A program made the translations under genes and the position numbers. A stretch of 64,000 nt of DNA from positions 14,627 to 78,626 of the forward strand of contig CAJKBH010000013.1 of the NCBI GenBank assembly GCA_905198125.1, read 5' to 3'. Below are positions 35,463-43,412 of this stretch, one piece after another (within the stretch, counting starts at the first letter, position 1; each line of letters opens with the position of its first letter). Under the pieces are notes generated by a model, which saw only the letters and a list, made by a program, of their open reading frames with translations, ran no database searches and had not been told where the DNA came from. Source of the DNA: an uncultured Porphyromonadaceae bacterium (GTDB lineage Bacteria > Bacteroidota > Bacteroidia > Bacteroidales > Muribaculaceae).

Positions 35463-36872
35463 TCAAGAAACCATAGGCTTTTCTTTCAATTTCATACTTT
35501 CGCTATCCGGCATAGTCCTGAATACCTTACGCTGGACTAAGAAGGCGGCAATCACTACCATAACGCCGGTAGCAGCCCACGACATGGGATATATGCTGAG
35601 CAGCGTGGGATAACTGTAATCGATCAAGGGAAATACCCATACCCATATAAGCCGCAATACGCAGGATCCGAAAATGGTCAACAGCATGGGAATTACCGAA
35701 TACCCGAGTCCCCGCATATACGAACCGGATATCTCGTAACTTGCGGCTATGGACTGGAACATCAGTACGTAATGAAAGCGGAGCTTGGCGTAATGTATCA
35801 CTTCGGGGATATCGGTGAACACTCTAAGTGCGCCGTTTTCGAAAAAAATCAGGGCGAAATTGGCCAATAAAGATAGGCCGAAAGCGTATGCCATGGATAT
35901 GGCCCAGACACGTTTGCAACGGTTCTTTAACCCGGCGCCGTAATTCTGACTCGTGAATGCGATGGCCGCGCCGTTTATGCCCCCTATGATGAAATAACAG
36001 TATGCCTCGTAAGTCAGGGCCGTAGCTGAACCGGCTATGGCATCGGCGCCGAATTTATTGATTGACGACTGGATAAATATATTGCTGATTGAAAACACCA
36101 TTCCCTGCAGTCCGGCCGGCACTCCGATGCGCAGCATTTCCTTAAGGTCCGGCATTGATAGTTTCCATCGGTGCGGATTCAAAGGCATCTTGAACGGATC
36201 GTTCTCATGGGTCAGGAAGAAAACCATTATAGCGGCATTCACGGCATTGGAAATAACCGTGGCCCATGCCACTCCTTCCACACCCCAGCCGAACTGACCG
36301 GTGAACAACAGGTCGAGCAGGAAATTGCATAGAGTTGCCACGAATAGCGACTGAAACAGTTTGGGAGTGTCGCCGATGCTTCGTAATATAGACCCTCCGA
36401 AATTGTAGATCATCATGAACGGCATGCTGCAGAAGAATATTCGGAGATACTTCTCAGCCTGGTCTATGACATCCGGAGGAGCGCTCATTGCCTCGAGTAT
36501 GGGACGTGTCAGTGTAGTTCCTATTGCTAAGAGCAGGAGACCGGACACAATGGATATGATTGCCACCGTACCTACGGATTCGCGGATGCGGTCAGATTTA
36601 TTTTCACCAATGTAACGGGCTATCACTGCATTGGCGCCTACGGCGATGCCGACAAACAGATTGACCATTATGCTTATGATCGGGCCGTTGCTGCCTACGG
36701 CCGCAATGTCGTGACTATCGGAATAATGTCCTATCACGGCCACGTCTATCACATTGAACGACTGCTGCAGGATTCCGCTGGCAATCAATGGCAACGCGAA
36801 CCATAGGATTTTGCCCGCCAATGGCCCCGAAGTCATGTCTACATGATGTCTCGACCTTGTTAATAACGCCAT
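35463..36872 (-). CDS. MATE-family multidrug/sodium antiporter
   Basis: 469 residues with about 12 hydrophobic helices. SGPLAGKILWFALPLIASGILQQ is the first-helix signature, and two similar halves each hold a MatE domain. GPIISIMVNLFVGIAVGANAVIARYIGENK is typical. MATE proteins of the inner membrane export drugs or metabolites in exchange for Na+ or H+. The substrate is not readable from sequence. It is about 100 bases upstream of the GH5 gene in the same direction, and a -7-like TATTTTTG (minus strand, plus 35452-35459) just past its end could start the GH5-luxS message separately. Confidence 0.92.
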   Translation of the reverse strand: MALLTRSRHHVDMTSGPLAGKILWFALPLIASGILQQSFNVIDVAVIGHYSDSHDIAAVGSNGPIISIMVNLFVGIAVGANAVIARYIGENKSDRIRESVGTVAIISIVSGLLLLAIGTTLTRPILEAMSAPPDVIDQAEKYLRIFFCSMPFMMIYNFGGSILRSIGDTPKLFQSLFVATLCNFLLDLLFTGQFGWGVEGVAWATVISNAVNAAIMVFFLTHENDPFKMPLNPHRWKLSMPDLKEMLRIGVPAGLQGMVFSISNIFIQSSINKFGADAIAGSATALTYEAYCYFIIGGINGAAIAFTSQNYGAGLKNRCKRVWAISMAYAFGLSLLANFALIFFENGALRVFTDIPEVIHYAKLRFHYVLMFQSIAASYEISGSYMRGLGYSVIPMLLTIFGSCVLRLIWVWVFPLIDYSYPTLLSIYPMSWAATGVMVVIAAFLVQRKVFRTMPDSESMKLKEKPMVS

Positions 36873-37146
36873 ATCTTTATCCTATATACCGCTTCTCAGC
36901 TTTTCATCCTAATACCATTTCAGAAACGTATCGGAATCCCCTTAAATTATGTCTGCAATCCATGAAACCTGAACAAAAAGACAATTTCATAACTTAAACG
37001 AATAAATATATAGATATAGTAAGATGCAACACAACCGCTCTCTGCCCGGATATATGGTTGATGAAATATTTAGATCACATGATTCGTAATTTCGTACAGG
37101 AATAATCGTTGAATAATTAACGTTGAATAATCATAACGTAAGTAAG

Positions 37147-37770
37147 ATGATAAAGACAATATTGTTTGATATGGGGGGCGTGCTGTTTGAGATTGACACG
37201 AATCAGGCTAAACGTCGTTTCGAGGCATTGGGTGTCGATTCGGAACGCTATCTTGATGCGTATGAACAGCGGGGAATATTCCTTGACCTGGAGAGTGGAG
37301 CCTTAGGGGATGAGGAATTCATAAGCAGACTCAGCGAGATGGTCGGACATCCCGTGTCGAAAGAAGAAGCACGCCATGCCTGGTTAGGATATGTGAAAGA
37401 AATCTCGCTGGATCGACTCAACAGAATCGGCAAGCTGCGGCCCGGATACCGCACCTGCCTTGCCAGCAACACCAATCCGTTCATGATGGATTTCACCGAA
37501 AGCGCTGAATTCAGCGGCGACGGCCATGGCATCGGTCATTATTTGGACCATCTATATTGCAGCTACCGGATGGGAGTATGCAAGCCTTCGGCCGAATTCT
37601 TCAACAAGATTCTTGAAGCCGAAGGGGTAAAGCCTGATGAAGTCATGTTTGTTGATGACAGCAAACGCAACATCGAAGCCGCCGCCCGTCTCGGCATTAA
37701 CACACTGTGGGTTGATTCAGACAAAGACTGGCTCCCTGAGCTGGAAGCCAAACTGTCTCAACTTGATTGA
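37147..37770 (+). CDS. HAD-superfamily phosphatase, subfamily IA
   Basis: 207 residues from MIKTILFDMGGVLFE; an upstream TTG start is less likely. Motif I is DMGGV, with Gly10 in place of the usual second Asp, as in YihX-like HAD-IA-v3 members. Motif II is LASNTNPF; motif III KPSAEFF; motif IV FVDDSKRNIEAA. Such cytoplasmic enzymes hydrolyse sugar phosphates or similar small phosphates. It stands alone, divergent from the MATE gene. Two copies of CGTTGAATAAT (37107 and 37121) precede the start, and TAATTTCG at 37087 is a weak -7 candidate. Confidence 0.87.
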   Translation: MIKTILFDMGGVLFEIDTNQAKRRFEALGVDSERYLDAYEQRGIFLDLESGALGDEEFISRLSEMVGHPVSKEEARHAWLGYVKEISLDRLNRIGKLRPGYRTCLASNTNPFMMDFTESAEFSGDGHGIGHYLDHLYCSYRMGVCKPSAEFFNKILEAEGVKPDEVMFVDDSKRNIEAAARLGINTLWVDSDKDWLPELEAKLSQLD

Positions 37771-37793
37771 ATAATAGGGAACAACACAAATAC

Positions 37794-37828
37794 AAAGCGT
37801 GCCGGGACCCAATCTCGGCACGCTTTAT
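37794..37828. terminator. Bidirectional terminator
   Basis: Stem AAAGCGTGCCG / CGGCACGCTTT (about 11 perfect pairs) around GGACCCAATCT, flanked by A- and T-rich sequence, between the convergent HAD and trxA genes. Confidence 0.8.
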
Positions 37829-37849
37829 TATTACGTATTTATCTTATAA

Positions 37850-38164
37850 TCAGAGCAGGGGGAGAAGTTTCTCCTCAAGATCGGCGAGCTTGACCAGACC
37901 TACGCTGCGGTCCTTCAGTTCTCCGTCCTTGAAGAAGAGTACCGTCGGGATGTTTCGTACGCGATATTCCATTGTGATGTCCGATTCCTCGTCGATATTC
38001 AGCTTACCGATCTCGGCCTTATCGGCATACTTCTCTGCCAGTTCCTCTACGATAGGTCCCAACTTGATGCAGGGTCCGCACCAGGTGGCCCAGAAGTCTA
38101 TCACAACCACCTTGCCCGAGTTGATGGCCTCGCGGGCCGTCTCGTCTGTAAATTTCTTTGCCAT
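37850..38164 (-). CDS. trxA: Thioredoxin
   Basis: 104 residues, the size of TrxA. The redox site WCGPC has Cys29 and Cys32 in FWATWCGPCIKLGP. The cis-Pro region is RNIPTVLFFKDGE. It has no signal peptide, so it is cytoplasmic. It reduces disulfides using thioredoxin reductase. It follows dnaE by 28 bases on the same strand, so the two probably share a message; it may also have its own promoter in the short AT-rich gap. Confidence 0.95.
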   Translation of the reverse strand: MAKKFTDETAREAINSGKVVVIDFWATWCGPCIKLGPIVEELAEKYADKAEIGKLNIDEESDITMEYRVRNIPTVLFFKDGELKDRSVGLVKLADLEEKLLPLL

Positions 38165-38192
38165 TGTTTATAATTTTGGTTAATTGTATTCT

Positions 38193-41100
38193 TTATGATT
38201 CCATAGTCGACACCCTGAACTTCACGCCGTTGGCTTCCAGCAGTTCAATCATGTCGATGTCGATGTCGTAACGCCTGCGCGAATGTATCTTCACACTCTG
38301 CCGGGTCTTTCGATCTATCAGTTCCAGGTAAAGCTCGCCACTACGCTTGTTGCCGGTGCACTCGTTGATTTTCTTGAACAGTTCCTCGTTGTTGTAATCC
38401 ACATCCAAGAAAATGGTAAGTGAATTGGCTATCTTTCCCTTGATGTTTTCAAGAGGTTCTATCTTCACGATGTTCATATCGGTTCTGTCAGGCTGATACC
38501 GGCTGGGAGTATAGGATAGTGCTACAAATATGGCTTCACCTTCGTGAAATTTATCACGGAAGTTGACATGATTCCGACCGAACAGCCTAATCTCAGCCTT
38601 GCCGCTGAAGTCCTCTATCTCTACAATGGAAAACTCCTTACCGGTACGTGACACCTTGGTCGACACCTTTGTCACCAGTCCGGCTATAGTCACGTTGCCC
38701 GGCACTTCCTCACGCTGCTGGAATTCATCGCAGGTGCATGTGCATCCGTACTTTATCTCCATGGCGTATGGATCAAGAGGATGCGCCGACAGATAACGCG
38801 TAACAAGCTCCTTCTCCTTGTTCAACAACGCCAGCTGAGTCCATGGCTCAACTTCGGGGAACGGCGGTCTGTTGGTCTCTATCGGCTCCAGCTCTCCGAA
38901 CAGACTCAGCTGCAGGGAATTCTTATCATTCTGTACAGACTGCCCATATTTCACCAGACAATCGGTAAACGATGAATCGAACACTTGCTGCACGTAAGCC
39001 TCGCGTCGCTGTCCGAAGCTGTCGAACGCACCCGCCATCGCCAAGTTCTCGATGGCGCCACGGTTGCAGGCCGACAGGTTCACCCGCTCCACGAAGTCAT
39101 AGACATCCTTGTACGGACCGTTGGCATTACGTTCGTCTATAATAGCCTTGACGGCGTTCAGACCAACTCCCTTCACCGCCGCAAGTCCGAAACGGATATC
39201 ACCGGCGGAGTTTACACCGAATTTCTCAATGGACTCGTTGATGTCCGGCCCGAGAACTTTCAGACCCATGCGACGGCATTCCTCCATCACCTTGGTCATC
39301 TTGTCGCTCGCCGTCAGGTTGCGGCTCAGGACGCCGGCCATGTATTCGGCGGGGTAGTGGGCCTTGAGATAGGCTGTCTGATATGCTACCCACGTATAAC
39401 ACGTTGCATGACTCTTGTTGAATGCGTAGGAAGCAAACTTTTCCCAGTCCTCCCATATCTTGTTCAGCGTCTTCTCCTCGTATCCGTTGCCCTGGCCTTG
39501 CTCCATGAATTTCTTCTTGAGCTTCTGCATCTTATCTATCTGCTTCTTACCCATAGCCTTACGAAGCATATCCGATTCGCCTCGGGTAAAGTTGGCCAAC
39601 AGACGCGACAGCAACATCACCTGCTCCTGATATACGGTCACGCCGTACGTCTCCTCAAGATACTGCTTCATGCAGGGGATATCGTACTCGATGGGCTCCT
39701 CTCCATGCTTACGCTTGATGAACGTAGGTATGTAGTCCATAGGTCCCGGACGATACAGGGCGTTCATGGCGATAAGGTCCTCAAACTTAGAGGGCTGGAG
39801 GCTGCGCAAAGAATTCTGCATACCTGCGGACTCGAACTGGAACGTTGACGTAGTGGCGCCTTTGCAGTACAGTTCGAATGTCTTAGGATCGTCAAGCGGA
39901 ATATGGTCTATGTCTATCTCGTGGCCATGACGCATCTTGATGTTGTACTGGGCTTCCTTGATTATCGAGAGCGTCTTCAAGCCAAGGAAGTCCATCTTGA
40001 TAAGACCCGTATCCTCGATGATGGAACCTTCATACTGGGTTGACACCACTTTGGAGCCGTCGGCATCGGTAGCCATCGACACGGGAACCCAGTCAGTGAT
40101 ATCATCGCGGCATATAATCACGCCACAGGCATGGATACCGGTGTTACGCACGTTGCCTTCAAGCTGTTCGGCATATTTCAATGTCTCACGCACGCGCTCG
40201 TCAGGATTGCTCTGCTCTGCGGCGAATTCCTTGCTGTATTTCAGACAGTTCTTCAGATTGATTTTCGGCGACTTGCCGTCTACGTCCGGAAGACGGTCGG
40301 GTACAAGACGCGCCAGACGGTTCGCTTCCGGCAACGGCACCTCAAGCACCTTTGCCACGTCCTTTATGGCCATCTTGGCCGCCATTGTGCCGAATGTGAT
40401 GATATGAGCCACCTTTTCGGCACCATATTTCTCCGTCACATATTTCAGCACCTCATAGCGACCGTCATCATCGAAGTCCACATCGATATCAGGCAATGAT
40501 ATACGGTCAGGGTTAAGGAAACGTTCGAACAGAAGGTCGTACTTGATGGGGTCGATCTGCGTTATGCCGAGACAATAGGCCGCGGCCGATCCTGCGGCCG
40601 ATCCACGGCCCGGACCGATGCTGACGCCTAACTTCTTTCGGCCTGTATTTATAAAGTCCTGCACGATAAGGAAGTAGCCCGGGAAACCCATGGTCTTCAT
40701 TATATACAGCTCGAACTTCAACCGTTCGGCCACATCTTCGGGCACAGGGTCGCCATAGCGCTCCTTGGCGCCGTCCATCGTAAGTTTCGCAAGGTAATCG
40801 GCCTCGAACTTGATGCGGTATAGTTTGTCGTAACCGCCGAGACGGTCTATCTTTTTCTGCGCTTCTTCGGGAGTCAGAACAACATTGCCGTTCTCATCCT
40901 GAGTGAATTCATCGAACAGATCCTTTTCCGTGAGGCGCGCTCGGTATTCCTCCTCCGTACCGAATTCCTTCGGGATGTCGAAGAAGGGCATGATGGGGGC
41001 ATGGTTGATGGAGTAGAACTCCACTTTATTCAGAATCTCCTCAGTATTGGTCAGGGCTTCCGGAACATCCTTGAATATCTCCTGCATCTGTTCCGGAGTC

Positions 41101-41876
41101 TTGAGCCATTCCTGCTTGGTATAGTGCAGTCGAGGCTCCGAAAAGGTCTTCTGCATCGACACGCATATCAGACGGTCGTGCGCTTCGGCATCCTCCTCGT
41201 TGGTGAAGTGCACGTCGTTTGTGCATATCACCTTTATGTCATGTTTCCTGGCCAGCTGCAACAAGACATCATTGACCTTGCATTGCTCGGTGTAAACCTC
41301 GCGGTTGGCATTTTCCTTGAATGTCTGGTGACGCTGCAGCTCGAGATAGTAGTCATCGCCGAACACGCTTTTGTACCACAACACACGCTCCTCGGCCTTT
41401 TCAAGTTCATCGTGCATTATGAACTGGGGCACTTCTCCACCGAGACATGCCGAGCATACTATCAGGCCCTCCTTATGGGCCTCGAGATCCTCGCGGTCAG
41501 TTCGGGGCTTATAGTAGTAGCCTTCAGTCCATGCACGGCTCACCAGCTTCACCAGATTATGATAACCCTTCAGGTTCTTGGCCAGAACTATAAGGTGATA
41601 GCCGTTGTCGCTCTTGTCTTTCTTCTCCGTCATCTTGTTGCGGGCCACATACATCTCGCAGCCTATGATGGGCTTGAACTTGTCGCCCTCCTCACGCTTG
41701 GAGTTCACCTTATCCACATAGTTCCAGAATTCCTTGATTCCGAACATATTGCCGTGATCGGTAATGGCTATGCCTTTCATGCCCGTGGATATAGCTTTAT
41801 CCACAAGCTCGGGTATGGTAGCCTTGCCGTCAAGAAGACTGTACTGGGTGTGTACGTGAAGATGAGTAAAAGACAT
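38193..41876 (-). CDS. dnaE: DNA polymerase III alpha subunit
   Basis: 1227 residues. The N-terminal PHP domain begins FTHLHVHTQYSLLDG with ITDHGNMFG. The C-family polymerase palm holds PDIDVDFDDDGR, and IGPGRGSAAGS is upstream of it. The fingers and tandem HhH region follow, then an OB fold late in the protein (GNVTIAGLVTKV). It is the catalytic subunit of the replicase. The PHP domain appears to keep its His and Asp residues, so proofreading activity cannot be excluded. It is preceded by a near-consensus promoter 16 bases upstream, implying a very short leader, and followed by trxA. Confidence 0.97.
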   Translation of the reverse strand: MSFTHLHVHTQYSLLDGKATIPELVDKAISTGMKGIAITDHGNMFGIKEFWNYVDKVNSKREEGDKFKPIIGCEMYVARNKMTEKKDKSDNGYHLIVLAKNLKGYHNLVKLVSRAWTEGYYYKPRTDREDLEAHKEGLIVCSACLGGEVPQFIMHDELEKAEERVLWYKSVFGDDYYLELQRHQTFKENANREVYTEQCKVNDVLLQLARKHDIKVICTNDVHFTNEEDAEAHDRLICVSMQKTFSEPRLHYTKQEWLKTPEQMQEIFKDVPEALTNTEEILNKVEFYSINHAPIMPFFDIPKEFGTEEEYRARLTEKDLFDEFTQDENGNVVLTPEEAQKKIDRLGGYDKLYRIKFEADYLAKLTMDGAKERYGDPVPEDVAERLKFELYIMKTMGFPGYFLIVQDFINTGRKKLGVSIGPGRGSAAGSAAAYCLGITQIDPIKYDLLFERFLNPDRISLPDIDVDFDDDGRYEVLKYVTEKYGAEKVAHIITFGTMAAKMAIKDVAKVLEVPLPEANRLARLVPDRLPDVDGKSPKINLKNCLKYSKEFAAEQSNPDERVRETLKYAEQLEGNVRNTGIHACGVIICRDDITDWVPVSMATDADGSKVVSTQYEGSIIEDTGLIKMDFLGLKTLSIIKEAQYNIKMRHGHEIDIDHIPLDDPKTFELYCKGATTSTFQFESAGMQNSLRSLQPSKFEDLIAMNALYRPGPMDYIPTFIKRKHGEEPIEYDIPCMKQYLEETYGVTVYQEQVMLLSRLLANFTRGESDMLRKAMGKKQIDKMQKLKKKFMEQGQGNGYEEKTLNKIWEDWEKFASYAFNKSHATCYTWVAYQTAYLKAHYPAEYMAGVLSRNLTASDKMTKVMEECRRMGLKVLGPDINESIEKFGVNSAGDIRFGLAAVKGVGLNAVKAIIDERNANGPYKDVYDFVERVNLSACNRGAIENLAMAGAFDSFGQRREAYVQQVFDSSFTDCLVKYGQSVQNDKNSLQLSLFGELEPIETNRPPFPEVEPWTQLALLNKEKELVTRYLSAHPLDPYAMEIKYGCTCTCDEFQQREEVPGNVTIAGLVTKVSTKVSRTGKEFSIVEIEDFSGKAEIRLFGRNHVNFRDKFHEGEAIFVALSYTPSRYQPDRTDMNIVKIEPLENIKGKIANSLTIFLDVDYNNEELFKKINECTGNKRSGELYLELIDRKTRQSVKIHSRRRYDIDIDMIELLEANGVKFRVSTMES

Positions 41877-41891
41877 TCCGCTATTTTTTTA

Positions 41892-41922
41892 CAAATTTAA
41901 TAATAATAGTGCGATTCGCAAA
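41892..41922 (-). promoter_or_regulatory. Promoter of dnaE
   Basis: On the minus strand TTTG (plus 41919-41922), 19 bases, TAAATTTG (plus 41892-41899): exact consensus. The start codon is only 16 bases further, so the leader should be about 5-12 bases. Confidence 0.75.
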
Positions 41923-41968
41923 GAGCGGATTTAATATTTTTCCTGAACACATTTTGGGACAATACGAT

Positions 41969-42006
41969 ACAAAAATAACTCCGCTTCACGCAGAGTGAAA
42001 CGGAGC
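41969..42006 (-). terminator. Terminator after the TPR gene
   Basis: CTCCGCTTCAC / GTGAAACGGAG stem with one mismatched pair and a GCAGA loop. On the minus strand it is followed by AGTTATTTTTG, a T run. It lies 40-75 bases past the stop at 42045. Confidence 0.75.
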
Positions 42007-42044
42007 TATGATTGAATTCCGTCGATAACGGGCGGAATGTCGGA

Positions 42045-43259
42045 TTACTTGTTGAAATATGTATCGAGAGCGTAGTTGATGTTCTCCAATACGTAGTTCA
42101 CGTCGCTGTCATCGGGGTTCATGGACTTTGCGCGGTCGGCAATGGCCTTGGCAGCCTCGAAATAATTCACCTTCACATCCTGACGAGCCTCGGGAGCGGC
42201 GCCTTCGATGGCGTTCCATTTTGTGGTACCGGTGCGGAATATCTTCTTGCTGGCATTCTTCAGGGTCTCGAAGTCGGTGTCGGCAAAGCTTGCGGCCTTA
42301 CGGTAGTCGGCTACTGATTCGTCATCCTTTCCGTTGCGGTCATAAACGAATCCACGCAGGCCATAGAGGGCACCGTTTTCGGGATTCTTGCCGATTTCTT
42401 CATTCAGCAGAGCCAGAACCTTGTCTGTCTTGTTCTCGTTCATCCAGGAATTCACCAGATTGTTGATAAACAGCATCTGTGAAGTACCGAACTTCTTATA
42501 ACCGTCCAGTGCGATGTCCTCGATCTGCTTCTGAGCCTCGTCTGCTTTTGTGGAATCGTTCTGAGCCATATACTGCCAGCAGGCAATCTCGTACACATAG
42601 TTCTGAGCATTGTCATAATTGTTCTGACGGGCTTTCTTGAATGCCAGAGCGGCCTCGGGAAGTGCATTGCCTGCGTATGCTGCTATACCGGCGTTGAAGT
42701 ATGCCGTGTTGATCACGGAATCGGCGGTTGCCTTCATCAGTTTGTCGGCATGTACGCTCTTGGGCAGATCGCCATACAACATGAACGATTCGTATGCCTC
42801 AGGATAATACATCTTCTCATTATAGAATGCGATAGCACTGTTGAAGTAATCGTTGAAGTGGCCGTTGATACGGCTTATCATATCCTTCGAATACTTGGGC
42901 TTTACCTTACCTTTGGCATCGGGTACGGAATCAAGGGGAAGTGCTTTCTGGAACATCTTGTATCCGTTCAGCAGCTGCTTGCCCATCTCAATCGGCTTGA
43001 CGTCCTTGTCCTGAGGATTGATCATCTGCTTGGTACGGGCCAGATCGTAAACCTCATATTCGTTCTTACCTCCGACATAATAGGTCCGGGCATCGTTAGC
43101 CGTTTCGGGATTCTTGCTTGCCTGGTCAATCAGACTGCGTGATTCAGCAATCTTGTCGGCTTTGCCTGACAGCTTAGACGCCTGGTCTACCACTGCCTTC
43201 TGGGCCATCATCGTGCCTGCGGCTCCGACGCACAGCATCAGCGTGAGAATTGTCTTCAT
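42045..43259 (-). CDS. Periplasmic TPR-repeat protein
   Basis: 404 residues with a signal peptide (MKTILTLMLCVGAAGTMMAQ). The body is helical. TPR-like repeats are visible at AIAFYNEKMYYPEAYESFMLYGDL, AALAFKKARQNNYDNAQNYVYEIACW and NGALYGLRGFVYDRNGKDDESVADYRKAASF. No enzymatic motif is present. Bacteroidales commonly carry such a protein directly after gyrA, as here (same strand, 153 bases apart), but the role is not known. A GC-rich hairpin (CCGGCC/GGCCGG near 43280-43303) lies in the gap to gyrA. Confidence 0.8.
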   Translation of the reverse strand: MKTILTLMLCVGAAGTMMAQKAVVDQASKLSGKADKIAESRSLIDQASKNPETANDARTYYVGGKNEYEVYDLARTKQMINPQDKDVKPIEMGKQLLNGYKMFQKALPLDSVPDAKGKVKPKYSKDMISRINGHFNDYFNSAIAFYNEKMYYPEAYESFMLYGDLPKSVHADKLMKATADSVINTAYFNAGIAAYAGNALPEAALAFKKARQNNYDNAQNYVYEIACWQYMAQNDSTKADEAQKQIEDIALDGYKKFGTSQMLFINNLVNSWMNENKTDKVLALLNEEIGKNPENGALYGLRGFVYDRNGKDDESVADYRKAASFADTDFETLKNASKKIFRTGTTKWNAIEGAAPEARQDVKVNYFEAAKAIADRAKSMNPDDSDVNYVLENINYALDTYFNK

Positions 43260-43412
43260 GTTATGTTCTGTTTAGCACCCGGCCCCGAGCTTTCGCGGCC
43301 GGATGCATAATTAATATTGGTTTCCTTTTTCTACAGTATGTGTCTTTCTATATATGATACGCACTGCGTCCGGAAGTTTAACTATTATATCGCGGTTATG
43401 CGTATATTATTG